Shown one piece after another: positions 1 to 7,450 of a stretch of DNA of 18,543 nt (the stretch's first letter is position 1; each line of letters starts with the position of its first letter). This stretch comes from CAZFVY01 sp964522665 (GTDB lineage: Bacteria; Verrucomicrobiota; Verrucomicrobiia; Limisphaerales; CAZFVY01). The notes beneath the pieces are model-generated. The model had not been told where the DNA came from. It ran no database searches and worked only from the letters and a program-made list of their open reading frames with translations. The stretch lies in NCBI GenBank assembly GCA_964522665.1, contig CAZFVY010000131.1, positions 1 through 18,543 of the forward strand, given 5' to 3'. Both the position numbers and the translations under genes were made by a program.

Positions 1-6
1 TAGGAC

Positions 7-25
7 TCAGCCCCGCAGGGGCTGA
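7..25. repeat. Perfect 8-bp stem-loop at window edge
   Basis: TCAGCCCC (7-14) pairs perfectly with GGGGCTGA (18-25) around a three-base loop. No T-run follows on either strand, so it is not a standard intrinsic terminator. The flanking AGGACTCA (2-9) recurs at 1093-1100 beside another inverted repeat, which suggests membership in an interspersed palindromic family. That link is inference from one shared octamer. Confidence 0.5.
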
Positions 26-999
26 AGGAAGGCGCGGGCGCAAAAATGGATGACCGCTTGACTGGGAAACCGGTTACGGCAACAAGTTCCTCGCGACTAC
101 AACGGGGTCAAATCGAGAATCCCGTGGGATTGGTAACAACCGTCGGTGGGTTCCACATTTAGATGCGTTTGCCCTGTCCCGTTTCGCGTGTTGGATTTTT
201 GATCGCTGCGTTTCAAGCTACCGATCGGTTAATTGAATAACAGTTATGCCGAAGGGCGATTATGCGGCGGCGGTTCGTGGCGTTCGTTTCCTGCGGCAAC
301 GAGAGTTACCGCCGGTATCGACATGTTTGGATTTCCAGACAACAGAGGAATTTCCGATCGATTCGGCTCGGAATCTGCTAGAAGAGTTACCCGAGGACTG
401 GCAAATTTCTTTTATCGATCCTGAGGCGCAAATTGAGGAAGCGTGGATATTTGTGCGTCGAGTCGGTCAACGTTTTTTCGCTCAGAAAATGAGCCGGGCC
501 TCATCTCGGCTATGCGGAGAACAGTCGCTCGAGAAAATGCTCACCTCTTTCGCCGCAAGTCCGCTGGTTCGGAAACCCGCGGGTTCGTTTGCTTCTTTTA
601 CTGTTTCGTCCATTCCCGATCACCAGCGGTTCGAGCGCTTGGATAGCAGGCTTCGGTCCTCAAAATCATAGTTTGATATCGTTCCGATTGCCGCTGTCCT
701 GTTCATCGTCATTCAGGTGGGGATTTTATTTCCGCCCGGGTACGGCGCTTCGTCTTGCGTCTGACCGCAGGACATGACGCCGGAAAGTTCTGGAATCTCC
801 GCGATCCAGCGACCGTCACCTTCACGATCAACCCTAATTCTCATACGCGCTCAGGCTAATTCCCTTCGATCAATTGTCGAACTCGACTTCTGGGCGGCGG
901 TTGTTCTGGGCGCGAAGACAGAATTCTTCTACCAGCCGCGAGCTCGTGCGGTCGCGCCAATGGCGCTCTGTTTGGTCCCGGAGGGATCGCTGAAAATAG

Positions 1000-1143
1000 C
1001 CCGGCCGCTTTAGCGCCGGGTTCACCGCGGCGTGAGCTTAAGTCCCGAGAGGGACGGCTGACGTTTAAGCCTTGTCGGACTCGATCGCTAGAAGGACTCA
1101 ACCGTCCGTCCCGGACTTAACCGTTTCCGAATCGGACCCGGCG
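1000..1143. repeat. Two diverged repeat copies in inverted orientation
   Basis: The left copy on the plus strand has CGCCGGGT (1014-1021), a 16-base spacer, TTAAGTCC (1038-1045), five bases, then GGGACGG (1051-1057). The right copy on the minus strand has CGCCGGGT (1143-1136), a 15-base spacer, TTAAGTCC (1120-1113), then GGGACGG (1112-1106) directly. The three conserved blocks in the same order and near-equal spacing show two related copies facing each other. Each copy is preceded by a small hairpin: CCCGGC/GCCGGG at 1000-1020 on the left and GGCGTT/AACGCC at 1140-1154 on the right. The left copy also carries GTCCC/GGGAC at 1042-1055. This resembles a REP-like intergenic element. No protein-coding potential is visible. 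Confidence 0.6.
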
Positions 1144-1155
1144 TTGAAAACGCCG
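1139..1155. repeat. Perfect 7-bp hairpin
   Basis: CGGCGTT (1139-1145) pairs with AACGCCG (1149-1155) around a GAA loop. It forms the outer end of the right repeat copy. There is no adjacent T-run in the direction of the upstream minus-strand gene, so I do not call it a terminator. Confidence 0.5.
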
Positions 1156-1168
1156 CGCTAGTCTCACC

Positions 1169-1197
1169 GGCCCTTCCAGGGCCGAGGCCTCTCGGCC
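1169..1197. repeat. Two overlapping, mutually exclusive hairpins
   Basis: GGCCCT (1169-1174) pairs with AGGGCC (1178-1183). GGCCGAG (1180-1186) pairs with CTCGGCC (1191-1197). The two stems share 1180-1183, so only one can form at a time. They lie about 100 bases past the stop codon of the minus-strand beta-lactamase/NamZ gene and could shape the 3' end of its transcript. No T-tract follows. Confidence 0.5.
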
Positions 1198-1296
1198 TGG
1201 TTTCCTCCGGTGCGTCGGTACCTACCTAGACTCTGGATTCCGTGAGGGAATTGGTGAAAATCACGGTTGTAATAATTCCGTCTCAGACCCGGCCGA

Positions 1297-3831
1297 TCAT
1301 TTGTAGAGCAGGAATTTCTCCCGCCGCTGTTTGAACGCCGCCAGGTCGGCGGCCCAGAGGGCATGAATTTGGTCGAGCGTTTCGCCGGCGCGAATGGCCG
1401 CGATGGTGGCGGGATGCGCGAGCAGGCGGTCGAAGCGGTCGAGCGCGAAATCGTTCGGGTAGAGGCGGCGCAAGGTCAACGCGATCATCACGCCCGCATC
1501 GACCGAATTGAACTCATCCCGCTGGGTGATGACGAGATTGACGCCGCCGCACGGCTGGCCTTTGAAGACGCTGGCGGTCGGGGTGAAGCGTACCGGCACG
1601 AAGCGGACGCCCGGCAGACCAGCGCGATTCAATTCGGCGGCCAGTTTCACGTCATCGACATACGGCGCGCCCACAACCTCGAACGGCGTGTCGGTGCCAC
1701 GGCCGACGGAGATCGCGGTTTCGAGGAGGCCGATCCCCGGGTAAAGCGCGGCTTCGGTCAGGCTGCGCATATTTGGCGAGGGATTGATCCAGGGCAACCC
1801 CGTCTGATCGAACCAGAGGTCGCGGCGCCAGCCTTGGATCGGGACGACGGTCAGGTCGGCCTTGAAGCCGCGCTCGGCGTTGATCATGCCCGCCAATTCG
1901 CCGAGGGTCATCCCGTAGCGCACCGGGACCGGGTGAATCGCGGTGAATGTCGCCTCGCCCGCGCGCACGGGGCCTTCAATGGCGGCGCCGCCAATCGGGT
2001 CGGGCCGGTCCAGGACGTAAAACTTCAGCCCGGCTTCCGCGGCCGCCTGCATGCTGAGGGCCATCGTCGAGACATAGGTATAGAACCGGCAGCCGACGTC
2101 CTGGATGTCGAAGACGAGGGCGTCCAAATCCTTCAATTGTTCCGGTTTCGGTTTGTTCGTTTGGCCGTAGAGGCTGTAGATCGGCAAGCCGGTTTGCTGA
2201 TCCACGCTGTCAGCGACTTTCTCATCGAACGCGCCGCGAATGCCGTGCTCCGGGCTGAACAGCGCGCGGAGTTGAACTCCCGGGGCGTGAAAGAGCAGGT
2301 CGATGGCCGGGGCGCGCTCGCGGTCGATGCCAGTGTGGTTGGTGATCAAGCCGACGCGCAACCGCTTCAGCGGCGCGAACTGCTGTTGTTTCAGCACATC
2401 GAGTCCGTTCAGGACCGTCGCGCTTCCCGGGGGCGTGGCGGCGGCGGTCGCAGCGGGAGCCGGCGCCTCGTCCGGCCGGGGCGCGAGGGCGTCGGGCACG
2501 AAAGCAAAGTTGAACCCAGTCACTGCCTCGGCGGCCAGATTCGCCAATTCGCCCTCGAGCGGCAGCACGTTGCCCTTGCCATCCGGGTGGACGCGATTCG
2601 AGAGGAGAATCCAAAACGTCCGTGAAAACGGATCAATCCAGAGGCTCGTGCCGGTAAAGCCTGTATGGCCGTAGGAACCGAGGGGAAAGATTTTGCCGCG
2701 CGGGCGGCTGTAACCGCTGTCGATGTCCCAGCCTAGGCCCCGGCGCGCGGGGACCGCGTCCGGGGATTGCACGCTGGTCATCAATTTGACCGTCTCGGCG
2801 CGCAGGACGCGAACGCCGTCGAGTTCGCCGCCGTTCAGCAACATCCGGGCGTAGCGCGCCAGGTCGGCGGCGGTCGTAAACAGCCCGGCGTGGCCCGCGA
2901 CGCCGCCCATGTACCGGGCGGTCGGGTCATGCACAGTTCCCCGCAACATCTGGCCGTCGGTCATTTCCGTCGGCGCGACGCGAGCTGATAGCGCGACCGG
3001 CGGCAAGAAGCGCGTATCGAGCATTTTCAGCGGCCGGTAGATTTCACGCGCCACAAATTCGTTCAATCGTTCACCGGAAACCCGTCGCACGACCTCGCCT
3101 AGGACGAAGAAATTGATGTCACTGTAGCGAAACACCACGCCGGGAGGATTCATCGGTTTCTCCGCGCAGGCGCGCTCAATCGCCGTGGCGTAACCGGACC
3201 ACCTTGGCCGGGTGTCGATGTCGGGCCGCAGGCCGGAGGTGTGGGTCAGGAGTTGCCGGATCGTGATCGCCTCTTTGCCGTTTCCCGCGAACTCGGGGAT
3301 GTAAGTCTGAACGGGTGCGTCGAGCGCTATTCTGCGGCGTTCAATCAACGCCATCACCGCCGGGGTGGTAGCCAGAACCTTGGTCAAGGAGGCCGCATCG
3401 AAAATGGTATCCTCCGTCATCGGCTCGTAGCTCGGGACGATCGACCGGCGCCCGTACGCCTTATGGTAGGCGACGCCGTTGCGCTCGAGCCAAAGCACGG
3501 CGCCAGGGGTCTTTCCCGCGGCAATGGTCGCGTTAATCGCGGCGTCCATCTCGCGGAGCTTGACCGGTTGAAAGACGCGAGCGGTGACTTCGGGGCGGGT
3601 TGGCGAGGGCGTTGACCGAGCCGCTTCCGTCCGCGCGGCTGGGTGGGGCCGATTAACTGACTGACAACCGGCGGCCAGCAAAAGCCAGACGCCCGTCAGC
3701 CAAATGACGCTTTGGTGACGTCGTGTTGGCGGCGCCGCCGGAGTATGATTTCCCGGCGCGCATCCTGACGTTCCTCGGAGAAAAATTAATCTGACGCCGC
3801 GGGACGTTTCAGGATCGGCGGAGCTGGCCAT
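1297..3831 (-). CDS. Lipoprotein: beta-lactamase family domain fused to NamZ (DUF1343) exo-N-acetylmuramidase domain
   Basis: The 844-residue protein begins with a membrane-anchor signal whose lipobox LAAGC places the lipidated cysteine at residue 56. Residues about 86-430 form a serine beta-lactamase/penicillin-binding-like domain with SLTK (148-151), YSD (236-238) and HTG (389-391), the equivalents of SxxK, YxN and K/HTG. An Ala/Pro-rich linker (about 445-470) leads to a NamZ domain (about 475-844) with SPEHG (526-530) and the further family motifs DIQDVGCRFY, DRPDP and GRGTDTPFE. NamZ (GH171, Bacillus subtilis YbbC) removes terminal N-acetylmuramic acid from peptidoglycan chains. In Bacillus a beta-lactamase-like gene sits beside it, so a fusion fits wall-sugar salvage at the envelope. 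The ATG at 3831 gives an unusually long n-region (about 40 residues), but no nearer standard start keeps the lipobox. The gene follows adk by 29 bp. Confidence 0.9.
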   Translation of the reverse strand: MASSADPETSRGVRLIFLRGTSGCAPGNHTPAAPPTRRHQSVIWLTGVWLLLAAGCQSVNRPHPAARTEAARSTPSPTRPEVTARVFQPVKLREMDAAINATIAAGKTPGAVLWLERNGVAYHKAYGRRSIVPSYEPMTEDTIFDAASLTKVLATTPAVMALIERRRIALDAPVQTYIPEFAGNGKEAITIRQLLTHTSGLRPDIDTRPRWSGYATAIERACAEKPMNPPGVVFRYSDINFFVLGEVVRRVSGERLNEFVAREIYRPLKMLDTRFLPPVALSARVAPTEMTDGQMLRGTVHDPTARYMGGVAGHAGLFTTAADLARYARMLLNGGELDGVRVLRAETVKLMTSVQSPDAVPARRGLGWDIDSGYSRPRGKIFPLGSYGHTGFTGTSLWIDPFSRTFWILLSNRVHPDGKGNVLPLEGELANLAAEAVTGFNFAFVPDALAPRPDEAPAPAATAAATPPGSATVLNGLDVLKQQQFAPLKRLRVGLITNHTGIDRERAPAIDLLFHAPGVQLRALFSPEHGIRGAFDEKVADSVDQQTGLPIYSLYGQTNKPKPEQLKDLDALVFDIQDVGCRFYTYVSTMALSMQAAAEAGLKFYVLDRPDPIGGAAIEGPVRAGEATFTAIHPVPVRYGMTLGELAGMINAERGFKADLTVVPIQGWRRDLWFDQTGLPWINPSPNMRSLTEAALYPGIGLLETAISVGRGTDTPFEVVGAPYVDDVKLAAELNRAGLPGVRFVPVRFTPTASVFKGQPCGGVNLVITQRDEFNSVDAGVMIALTLRRLYPNDFALDRFDRLLAHPATIAAIRAGETLDQIHALWAADLAAFKQRREKFLLYK

Positions 3832-3833
3832 GC

Positions 3834-3853
3834 AAAAAAGCGGGAGGCTCCGC
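3834..3853 (-). terminator. Possible weak intrinsic terminator after adk
   Basis: Read on the minus strand, GCGG (3853-3850), a six-base loop and CCGC (3843-3840) are followed at once by six T residues (3839-3834). The stem is only four GC pairs plus a G-T pair, so it may be leaky. It sits in the 29-bp gap between adk and the lipoprotein gene and ends two bases before that gene's ATG. It could reduce read-through between the two genes. Confidence 0.3.
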
Positions 3854-3860
3854 CAGAGCG

Positions 3861-4529
3861 TCAGCGGCGTGTGTCGCGTCCGAGCGTTTGTTCGACGATC
3901 GCGGAGGTCTCGCGAAAAACCTGGTCCGCCGGATTGTCACCATTTACCTGCGAGAGCTTTCCGGCCGTGGCGTAATATTCCAACAGCGGGCCGATGAAGC
4001 GCTCAAACACCTTAAGGCGGGCGCGCACGCGGTCAGGGTGATCGTAGTCCCGTTGATAGAGATGCTCGCCGGCGCACTTATTGTACGGGCATTCGGTAAA
4101 CGGGGCGTCGAGATTGTGGAAGGAATTGAGGCAGACGCGGCAAACGCGGCGCTCGGACAGGCGGGCGACGACGGCCGCTTCGGTCGAGCGCAGGTAAATC
4201 ACGGCGCCCAAATACCGTCCATCCCGCCGGAACAAGTCGTCCATGAAGCGAGCCTGGTACGTCGTACGTGGAAAGCCGTCAAAAATCAGGCCCACATCGG
4301 CGTTGGTCATTTCGATCGATTCTTCGATCATGGCGTTGACGACTTCGTCCGGCACCAACTCGCCGTGATCGAGCGCGTCCTTGGCCATCTGGCCAAGCTC
4401 GGTCTCCATCCGGATGTGTTCCTTGAATAGCTCGCCGGTCGAGATCGGCTGGAAGCCGAATTTCACGGCCAGTTTTTCGACCTGAGTCCCTTTGCCAGCG
4501 CCCGTCGGGCCGATTACCGAGATGTGCAT
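3861..4529 (-). CDS. adk: Adenylate kinase
   Basis: This 222-residue cytosolic enzyme catalyses ATP + AMP to 2 ADP. The P-loop GPTGAGKGT is at residues 7-15, the AMP-binding segment includes DGFPRT (84-89), and the LID ends with YQRDYDHP and an RVRARL helix. The LID carries four cysteines (130, 133, 147, 152) arranged CX2C-X13-CX4C, which suggests structural zinc. The second pair is spaced four rather than the usual two. I chose the ATG at 4529 because the P-loop then begins seven residues in, as in the family. A TTG extension to 4601 adds 24 residues without family character. No clear ribosome binding site is present. The beta-lactamase/NamZ lipoprotein gene lies 29 bp downstream. Confidence 0.93.
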   Translation of the reverse strand: MHISVIGPTGAGKGTQVEKLAVKFGFQPISTGELFKEHIRMETELGQMAKDALDHGELVPDEVVNAMIEESIEMTNADVGLIFDGFPRTTYQARFMDDLFRRDGRYLGAVIYLRSTEAAVVARLSERRVCRVCLNSFHNLDAPFTECPYNKCAGEHLYQRDYDHPDRVRARLKVFERFIGPLLEYYATAGKLSQVNGDNPADQVFRETSAIVEQTLGRDTRR

Positions 4530-4601
4530 AAATTGCCGTGCCGATTCCAAACCAATGTTGGTTCGGCCGGGACTATGAGAGGTTCGGCATTTCCTAGTCA
4601 A

Positions 4602-4615
4602 GCCCGCGCGCGGGC
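4602..4615. repeat. Perfect 14-bp GC palindrome
   Basis: GCCCGCGCGCGGGC is its own reverse complement. It lies between the stop of the delta-60/Ig gene and the adk start, where a terminator would be expected, but no T-run follows on either strand. It may be a factor-assisted stop signal or simply a GC-rich palindrome. Confidence 0.3.
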
Positions 4616-4634
4616 GCGGGGAGTCCCGCCGCGC

Positions 4635-7220
4635 TCACCGCAGCAACTGCGCGCGATAAAAACGAAGGAGCGCGCCGTTCGGAGGGGAGTCGATGATGGT
4701 CGCCGTCGTATTGCTGAGGGTGACGTTGGTCAAGGAGGTCCAGAAGAAAAGATCGGCCGAGACTTGCACGGCGTAATTGCGGGCGCTTTCTCCGGTCAAG
4801 ATGGTCTCAATGGACCCGTTGGGAAGGATTTGCGGGCTTGCGAGCGAGAAGGGTTGCGGCGCGGCGCCCGGGGTAAAGCTGACTTCGTCCAGCCACGCGG
4901 AGTCCTGCCCGACCGAGGTGCTGCCGTCCTTCGAGTACTGCCAGTTCAGGGCGTGGGAGCCGGACGCGATTTCAAAAGACGCCGCCTGCCAATCGACTTC
5001 GCCGGAAATGTTAGTTTGCAAGACGCCATCAATGTAAAAAAGGTAAAGATCAAGCGCTTCCTCCGAGGAGACCTTCCACCAGAAACGCAGCGTCCCCGGG
5101 CCGGTAACCGTCGTGGAGAGCCAGGAGTCCTGGGAATCGCCGATCGGTCCGCTCTTGGCCGCCAGCACGCGGTCGTGGGTGACGTTGGTCTCGGTGGTCC
5201 AACCGACTCCCCCGCCGGTGGTCCAGATGAGATTGGTGGTGTTGAGCGCCTCGGCCAGGCCGAGGGTTTGGAAGACGCTCAATTTCACCGTGGCGCTGTT
5301 GGTGGCGCCGCCTTCGTTCGTCACGGTGACGAAGTAACTCCCGGCCTCGGCCAGCGTCACATTTGAGAGCGTAAGAGAGTAATTGGTCGCGCCGTCCAGC
5401 ACGGCTCCGTTGAACCGCCATTGATAGCTGGGCGTTGGCGCGCCGTCGGCCAAGACCAGAAACGTGGCGTTGTACCCGAGGGTGACCAGTTGGTTCGTCG
5501 GCTGCAGCGTGATGGTCGGAGCGATGAGTTTCACGGTCAGAGTCCCGATGCTGCTCATTACGCTGCCGACGTCGTTGCTGAGGAGCACGGTGTAACCGCC
5601 GCCGTCGGCTTTCAGGACGTTGGTCAGGGTGAGCGTCGCATTCGTCGCGCCGATAAGGTTGGTACCGCTGTGAAGCCATTGATAGACGGGTGGTGGAGCG
5701 CCCGAACCGCTCACCGAAAACGTCGCGTTGCCGCCGCCGTTGACGGTCAGATTACCCGGTTGCTTCGTGATTTTTGGCGCGGCGGTGGTCACGGTGACGA
5801 CGGCCGCCAAGCTGGTGGCAAGTCCCTGCGCGTTGACGATGAGCGCCTTGTAGGAACCGCTGTCGGACGGCTGCGCGTTCGTGACGCTGAAAGCGCTATT
5901 GGTGGCGTCGGGGATGGACACGCCGGTCTTCAACCATTGGTAGGCGAATGGCGGGGTGCCCTCGGCCACGACCGTGAGGGTGAACGTCCCGCCGGCGGGG
6001 ACGGATTGCGTGACCGGCTGAGTTTTGATCGTCGGTTTGCTGGGCGCCGGCTCGCCGCCCACGAGGCGAGCCACGTAACGACGCGCGGCGCCGTTGAAAT
6101 TCGTGAACGCTCCACCTACCAAAATACTGCCGTCCGGTTGCAGGGCAATGGCGTCAATCTGGTCGCTGGCGCCCGTCCCGGTATTCATGCCGAAATCAAA
6201 GCTCCCGTCGGTGTCCAAGCGCGCGAAATGCGGCTCCAACTCACCGTCCGCGCCGACGAACGCGCCGCCGATGAGCGGCTTGTTATTGGGGTCGAGCGCG
6301 ACGACGAAAACCTGATCGCTGGCGCCGGAGCCGACCTTAAAGCCTGGGTCAGGGAGGCCGTTCGGCTGGAGCAGGACGACGCGCAGGTAACTGGCGCCGT
6401 TAAAATTGGTGAAGTAACCGCCGGCCAGAATGCGACCGTCGCTCGCCAAAGCCAGCGACCAAATCCAGTCGTTCGCGCCGGTCCCCGGATCGAACGTCTC
6501 GTCGAGGGTTCCGTCGGCGTTGAGACGGGCGATGGCGTTTCGACCGACGCTGTTGAGTTTGGTGAAATTGCCGGCGACAAGAATCTTGCCATCGGGTTGG
6601 ACGGTCAGCGCCGAGACATAGACCGGGGCGCTGCCGGCGCCCTCCGCGCTGGCGGTGAAGGCAGGGTCCGCGACGCCGTCGGCCGAGAGCCGCGCCAGGC
6701 GGTTGTGCGGAGAATTGTTCACATTGGAGAAAGAGCCGCCGATCAGAAGCTGGCCGTCGGCCTGCAAGGCGAGGCACGAGACGCTGGTATCGACCCCTGT
6801 TCCCGGGTCAAACGTCGCGTCGCCGCTTCCGTCGGGATTGAGCCGGGCGATGCCGCGCCGGGCCAAGCCGCTGATGTTGGTGAAATAACCGCCCACCAGG
6901 ATTCTCCCGCCGCTGTCGAGCAGGAGAGTCCGCACATAGGCGTCGGCTCCGGCGCCGGGGAGAAAGGTCGAATCCGCGGTCCCGTCCGCGTTGAGCCGGC
7001 CGATGCGGCTCTGCGCCAAGCCGTTGAAGTTGGTGAAATTACCCCCGATGATGACCTTGCCGTCCGGTTGGAGGGCGAGGCAGGCGACCAGACCGTTGAC
7101 CCGATTGCTGGGATCGAAGCCGGTATCCACGGAACCCGGCCCAGTGGCCGCCGCACCGCCCGTCCCGAAGGCCAAGGCGGTAAGGACGACGGCGAGGACG
7201 GTGTTCGCGAGGCGATGCAT
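4635..7220 (-). CDS. Secreted delta-60 repeat protein with three Ig-like domains
   Basis: The 861-residue protein has an N-terminal signal peptide (hydrophobic residues 5-22, Ala-rich cleavage region near 23-26). Seven delta-60 repeats follow (about 46-388), each around a core like LQPDGKILVGGNFTNFNG, spaced about 50-55 residues; they probably form a beta-propeller. Three Ig-like domains come next (about 396-478, 482-564, 568-649), each with a YQW core and a DSGSY, DGGGY or EAGSY element. Residues about 655-790 form a beta-sandwich-like segment with FWWKVS and SAWLDEV motifs. The final 60 residues form a tail domain ending RFYRAQLLR, common on exported Verrucomicrobia proteins and perhaps a sorting signal. 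No catalytic site is visible; binding or adhesion is likely. The ATG at 7220 has no ribosome binding site. Confidence 0.85.
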   Translation of the reverse strand: MHRLANTVLAVVLTALAFGTGGAAATGPGSVDTGFDPSNRVNGLVACLALQPDGKVIIGGNFTNFNGLAQSRIGRLNADGTADSTFLPGAGADAYVRTLLLDSGGRILVGGYFTNISGLARRGIARLNPDGSGDATFDPGTGVDTSVSCLALQADGQLLIGGSFSNVNNSPHNRLARLSADGVADPAFTASAEGAGSAPVYVSALTVQPDGKILVAGNFTKLNSVGRNAIARLNADGTLDETFDPGTGANDWIWSLALASDGRILAGGYFTNFNGASYLRVVLLQPNGLPDPGFKVGSGASDQVFVVALDPNNKPLIGGAFVGADGELEPHFARLDTDGSFDFGMNTGTGASDQIDAIALQPDGSILVGGAFTNFNGAARRYVARLVGGEPAPSKPTIKTQPVTQSVPAGGTFTLTVVAEGTPPFAYQWLKTGVSIPDATNSAFSVTNAQPSDSGSYKALIVNAQGLATSLAAVVTVTTAAPKITKQPGNLTVNGGGNATFSVSGSGAPPPVYQWLHSGTNLIGATNATLTLTNVLKADGGGYTVLLSNDVGSVMSSIGTLTVKLIAPTITLQPTNQLVTLGYNATFLVLADGAPTPSYQWRFNGAVLDGATNYSLTLSNVTLAEAGSYFVTVTNEGGATNSATVKLSVFQTLGLAEALNTTNLIWTTGGGVGWTTETNVTHDRVLAAKSGPIGDSQDSWLSTTVTGPGTLRFWWKVSSEEALDLYLFYIDGVLQTNISGEVDWQAASFEIASGSHALNWQYSKDGSTSVGQDSAWLDEVSFTPGAAPQPFSLASPQILPNGSIETILTGESARNYAVQVSADLFFWTSLTNVTLSNTTATIIDSPPNGALLRFYRAQLLR

Positions 7221-7260
7221 AGGCGGCCAAAATTTTTAACCGCATTAAATTGGCTCGCCT
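7221..7260. promoter_or_regulatory. Inverted repeat abutting the start codon of the delta-60/Ig gene
   Basis: AGGCGGCCAA (7221-7230) and TTGGCTCGCCT (7250-7260) form an inverted repeat with a single-base bulge around an AT-rich 19-base centre. It touches the ATG of the minus-strand gene (7220-7218). In mRNA it would be a stem ending at the start codon; in DNA it could be an operator, with the AT-rich centre supplying a -10 element. The repeat is seen directly; its role is inference. Confidence 0.4.
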
Positions 7261-7450
7261 GAGGCGAAACCGCAACGGGCTTTTTGTCCAAGGGAAACCC
7301 CGGGGCGCGATTTGGGTATCTCACCGGCTAGGCGCCACCACCCGGATTCAATTACAACCATGCCAACAAAACATGATGTGATGGACGGTAGGGCCGAAGA
7401 GGGCGAGTGCAAGTCAGAGTAAAAGTTAGCCAGAAACGGAAATCAGAACT
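7261..7450. other. Divergent intergenic region
   Basis: This separates the minus-strand delta-60/Ig gene from the plus-strand 86-residue ORF. I see no clear -35/-10 pair, operator or RNA gene. Promoters for both directions are expected here. Confidence 0.4.

Larger units (their letters stand above)
1..1296. other. Long stretch without a convincing gene
   Basis: I see no recognisable gene here. The longest plausible frame is on the plus strand at 246-671 (ATG start, 141 residues). It contains a short acidic/hydrophobic run (residues about 45-65) but no family I recognise, it has no ribosome binding site, and it overlaps two other open frames of similar quality. It could be the decayed remnant of a gene. 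Base composition is lower in GC at 100-850 than in the coding parts of the window. Positions 1-25 and 1000-1200 hold strong inverted repeats, listed separately. The region lies downstream of the minus-strand beta-lactamase/NamZ gene, so it may include that gene's 3' untranslated region and terminator. Confidence 0.6.

Noticed and set aside
246..671. A 141-residue open frame on the plus strand
   Set aside because: No ribosome binding site, no family recognised, and competing frames of similar quality overlap it. Kept only as a remark on the 1-1296 region.
1000..1200. Possible CRISPR array
   Set aside because: The repeats are palindromic, only two diverged copies are seen, and they are in inverted rather than direct orientation with no regular spacers.
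1363..2625. A 420-residue open frame on the plus strand
   Set aside because: It is antisense to the beta-lactamase/NamZ gene and shows no motifs; its composition is that of a shadow frame.
1297..3831. Antibiotic-resistance beta-lactamase
   Set aside because: The serine hydrolase motifs are of the broad esterase/DD-peptidase-like class, and the fusion to NamZ points to cell-wall metabolism rather than drug resistance.
5421..7262. A 613-residue open frame on the plus strand
   Set aside because: It lies antisense to the delta-60/Ig gene, is rich in Arg, Gly, Ala and Val as expected for a GC-rich shadow frame, and has no family motifs. The minus-strand frame has clear repeats and domains.
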